NCBI GenBank assembly: GCA_002328035.1
Contig: DCVL01000057.1
Span: 1-7,611, forward strand
Origin: Geobacter sp. UBA2189
Lineage (GTDB): Bacteria; Desulfobacterota; Desulfuromonadia; Geobacterales; Pseudopelobacteraceae
DNA length: 7,611 nucleotides
Reading direction: 5' to 3'
Part shown: piece after piece, positions 6,283 through 7,611 of the stretch
Layout: each line of letters begins with the position of its first letter
Numbering within the stretch: the first letter of the stretch is position 1
Translations under genes and position numbers: made by a program
Notes under the pieces: model-generated
What the model saw: only the letters and a program-made list of their open reading frames with translations
The model's database searches: none
What the model was told of the DNA's origin: nothing

Positions 6283-7329
6283 CTAAAGCCTGCCTATTTC
6301 ATCTAAAAGGGCGTCAGCCAACTCATCCTCGCCAACCTTGCAGACAACTTCGCCCTTGCGAAAAACAAGCCCCTCTCCTTTTCCTCCGGCCACTCCTACA
6401 TCAGCTTCCCGAGCCTCCCCTGGGCCATTGACAATGCAGCCCATGACAGCGACAGTTATCGGCTTATCAACAGACTGAAGTCTCCGTTCTACCTCTTCGG
6501 CCAGTTTAATAAGATTGATCTGGCATCTGCCACATGTAGGACAGGATACAAAATTAACTCCCCGCTGTCTCAAACCAAGAGATTTCAGTATTTCATAACC
6601 TACCCTGACTTCATCTACAGGGTCTCCGGTAAGAGAAACACGCAAAGTGTCGCCGATCCCTTCATACAGCAATATACCCAGTCCTACCGATGATTTTATT
6701 GTGCCTGAAAAGATAGTACCGGCTTCTGTTATGCCTACATGCATAGGATAATCAACCTGCGAAGAAAGAATACGGTAAGCCTCTACAGTCTTGGGTACAT
6801 CGGATGCCTTAAGGGATACTTTTATTTCCTGATATTTTAGGTCTTCAAGGATGCGGATATGCCCCAGGGCTGATTCAACCATTGCTTCCGCAGTTGGATG
6901 CCCATACTTTTCAAGCAACTTTTTTTCCAGTGAACCTGCATTAACACCTATACGTATAGGCACTTTTCTATCAGACGCAGCTTTAACTACTTCGGCCACC
7001 TTCCAATGTTCACCAATATTTCCGGGATTAAGGCGCAGGCCGTCAATTCCTCCATCAAGCACCCGCAGCGCAAGCCTATAATCAAAGTGAATATCGGCAA
7101 TAACAGGAACAGGACTTAAGGTTTTTATTGTCGCAAGGGCATCAGCAGCATCAGAATCCGGCACGGCACATCGTACAATTTCGCATCCCACATCGGCAAG
7201 GGCGTTAATCTGAGCCATAGTCTGCTTGATGTCACGGGTATCGGTAGAACACATAGATTGAACAGAGCATGGGGTGCCACCGCCAATTGCCACAGAGCCT
7301 ACATGTAGTTGTCTTGTTAGTCGTTTCAT
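6283..7329 (-). CDS. ispG: (E)-4-hydroxy-3-methylbut-2-enyl-diphosphate synthase
   Basis: From the ATG at 7329 the protein is 348 aa, the usual length. It reductively opens methylerythritol cyclodiphosphate to HMBPP, the penultimate step of the MEP isoprenoid pathway (EC 1.17.7.x), using a [4Fe-4S] cluster. The N-terminal TIM barrel shows SVQSMCSTDTRD (22-33), VIADIHFDYRLAL (76-88) and GLRLNPGNIG (97-106). The C-terminal cluster domain has CPTCGRC (263-269), and Cys298 and Glu305 in GCIVNGPGE; C263, C266, C298 and E305 match the known cluster ligands. The frame also opens with a GTG at 7356, but that adds nine residues absent from relatives (the family typically begins close to MKRLTRQ-VGSV-IGG) and falls inside the likely promoter spacer. 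No clear Shine-Dalgarno precedes either start. It is the first gene of the four-gene operon. Confidence 0.96.
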   Translation of the reverse strand: MKRLTRQLHVGSVAIGGGTPCSVQSMCSTDTRDIKQTMAQINALADVGCEIVRCAVPDSDAADALATIKTLSPVPVIADIHFDYRLALRVLDGGIDGLRLNPGNIGEHWKVAEVVKAASDRKVPIRIGVNAGSLEKKLLEKYGHPTAEAMVESALGHIRILEDLKYQEIKVSLKASDVPKTVEAYRILSSQVDYPMHVGITEAGTIFSGTIKSSVGLGILLYEGIGDTLRVSLTGDPVDEVRVGYEILKSLGLRQRGVNFVSCPTCGRCQINLIKLAEEVERRLQSVDKPITVAVMGCIVNGPGEAREADVGVAGGKGEGLVFRKGEVVCKVGEDELADALLDEIGRL

Positions 7330-7338
7330 AGTTGCAGG

Positions 7339-7367
7339 ATAGTAGCGGAACAGCACGCGAAATGCAA
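7339..7367 (-). promoter_or_regulatory. Candidate sigma70-type promoter for the ispG operon
   Basis: On the minus strand TTGCAT (7367-7362) and TACTAT (7344-7339) are separated by 17 bases, leaving about 9 bases between the -10 box and the ATG at 7329. Transcription would start almost at the codon, giving a very short or no leader, which fits the lack of a Shine-Dalgarno. Each box departs from consensus at two or three positions, so this is a candidate only. Confidence 0.35.
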
Positions 7368-7389
7368 GGAGAGGGTAATACCAAAAGTG

Positions 7390-7431
7390 AATAAAATAGG
7401 GGAAGAAACAGTAAAGTCCTCCCCCTTTATT
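7390..7431 (-). terminator. Rho-independent terminator-like hairpin between two minus-strand genes
   Basis: Read on the minus strand, GGGGAGGA (7424-7417) pairs with TCTTCCCC (7406-7399) over 8 bp with one G-U pair and a 10-nt loop, followed by TATTTTATT. AATAAA/TTTATT arms extend the stem outside an internal loop, so it could act on both strands. Its place, about 55 bp after the stop of the partial right-edge gene and before the ispG promoter, suits transcription termination of that gene. Confidence 0.55.
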
Positions 7432-7461
7432 AAAAAGTATCTCTCAGCAGGAACCCTTATC

Positions 7462-7496
7462 TGTTCAAAGTTACACTTTTTAGTAACTACTGAACA
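7462..7496. repeat. Imperfect inverted repeat overlapping a stop codon
   Basis: TGTTCA (7462-7467) pairs with TGAACA (7491-7496), and AGTTAC (7469-7474) with GTAACT (7483-7488), around the loop ACTTTTTA with a 1-versus-2-nt bulge. This gives twelve base pairs in all. On the minus strand the stop codon of the right-edge gene lies in the stem. No T tract follows, so it may be an operator-like site, an mRNA 3'-end structure or part of a tandem terminator. Confidence 0.45.
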
Positions 7497-7611
7497 TTTA
7501 TGGATTGTGTCGCAACCCTTCCATTTCTGTCCCTCACAACAAAAGTGAACTGCTGCAAACAATCAGAATCTGAAATCAAAGTAAATTGAGCCTCTTGCAA
7601 AACCTTATTCA
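7487..7611 (-). CDS. 3' end of a gene with an Ig-like C-terminal segment (partial)
   Basis: An open frame enters from the right edge and ends at a TAG at 7489-7487, giving 40 residues. The tail FTFVVRDRNGRVATQSINVQ resembles the last beta strands of Ig-like, PKD or cadherin-like repeats, which often end in a D-x-G-x-x-A/T-xQ-x-x-V pattern in secreted or surface proteins. A hairpin and a terminator-like structure follow on the same strand, supporting a true gene end. The protein as a whole cannot be identified from this fragment. Confidence 0.5.
   Translation of the reverse strand, partial: NKVLQEAQFTLISDSDCLQQFTFVVRDRNGRVATQSINVQ

Noticed and set aside
7326..7562. A 78-codon minus-strand frame upstream of ispG
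   Set aside because: It has only a non-ATG start without a ribosome-binding site, crosses the terminator-like hairpin and the promoter candidate, and overlaps both the partial right-edge gene and the ispG start.
7588..7604. GAGCCTCTTGCAAAACC near the right edge as a possible insertion-sequence end
   Set aside because: It looked vaguely like an insertion-sequence terminus, but there is no inverted partner in the window and it reads in frame within the plausible partial gene.

Overview
The window looks like a bacterial chromosome segment of moderate to low GC. It has a conserved metabolic operon on the minus strand (right two thirds) and an eroding accessory stretch on the left. The ispG-proS neighbourhood, a nearby phenylacetate-CoA ligase gene and a stand-alone receiver protein fit a Gram-negative anaerobe of the Desulfobacterota (former Deltaproteobacteria) type. 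That placement is an inference from gene content; no rRNA gene or other taxonomic marker is present.

Left part (1-1520, plus strand). The tail of an unidentified gene overlaps by ATGA the start of a secreted LprI/DUF1311-like protein gene. The latter carries a one-base frameshift between its N-terminal helical domain and its C-terminal beta domain. Its last codons are supplied by the left end of a small REP-associated tyrosine transposase (RAYT) element at about 779-1520. The element has matching, internally palindromic inverted ends containing GTAGCCTGTCCCC. Its transposase gene is full length but interrupted by one ochre stop directly after the predicted catalytic tyrosine segment.

Middle (1521-2824). 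A short intergenic stretch is followed by a minus-strand gene for a conserved lipoprotein of unknown function, with a clear lipobox and a long low-complexity linker. Reduced copies of the element's GTAGCC core lie in inverted orientation at both edges of this gene.

Right part (2825-7329, minus strand). The transcription order is ispG (isoprenoid precursor synthesis), a single-domain CheY-like response regulator, proS (prolyl-tRNA synthetase) and paaK (phenylacetate-CoA ligase). Gaps are 15 nt, 15 nt and a 4-nt ATGA overlap, so one transcript with translational coupling is likely. A plausible sigma70-type promoter lies just before ispG. Upstream of that is a rho-independent terminator-like hairpin for another minus-strand gene, whose last 40 codons (Ig-like domain flavour) run off the right edge.

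No tRNA, rRNA, CRISPR array or riboswitch was recognised. The most notable items are the RAYT element with its damaged transposase and its fusion into the LprI-like gene, and the receiver gene embedded between two housekeeping genes.
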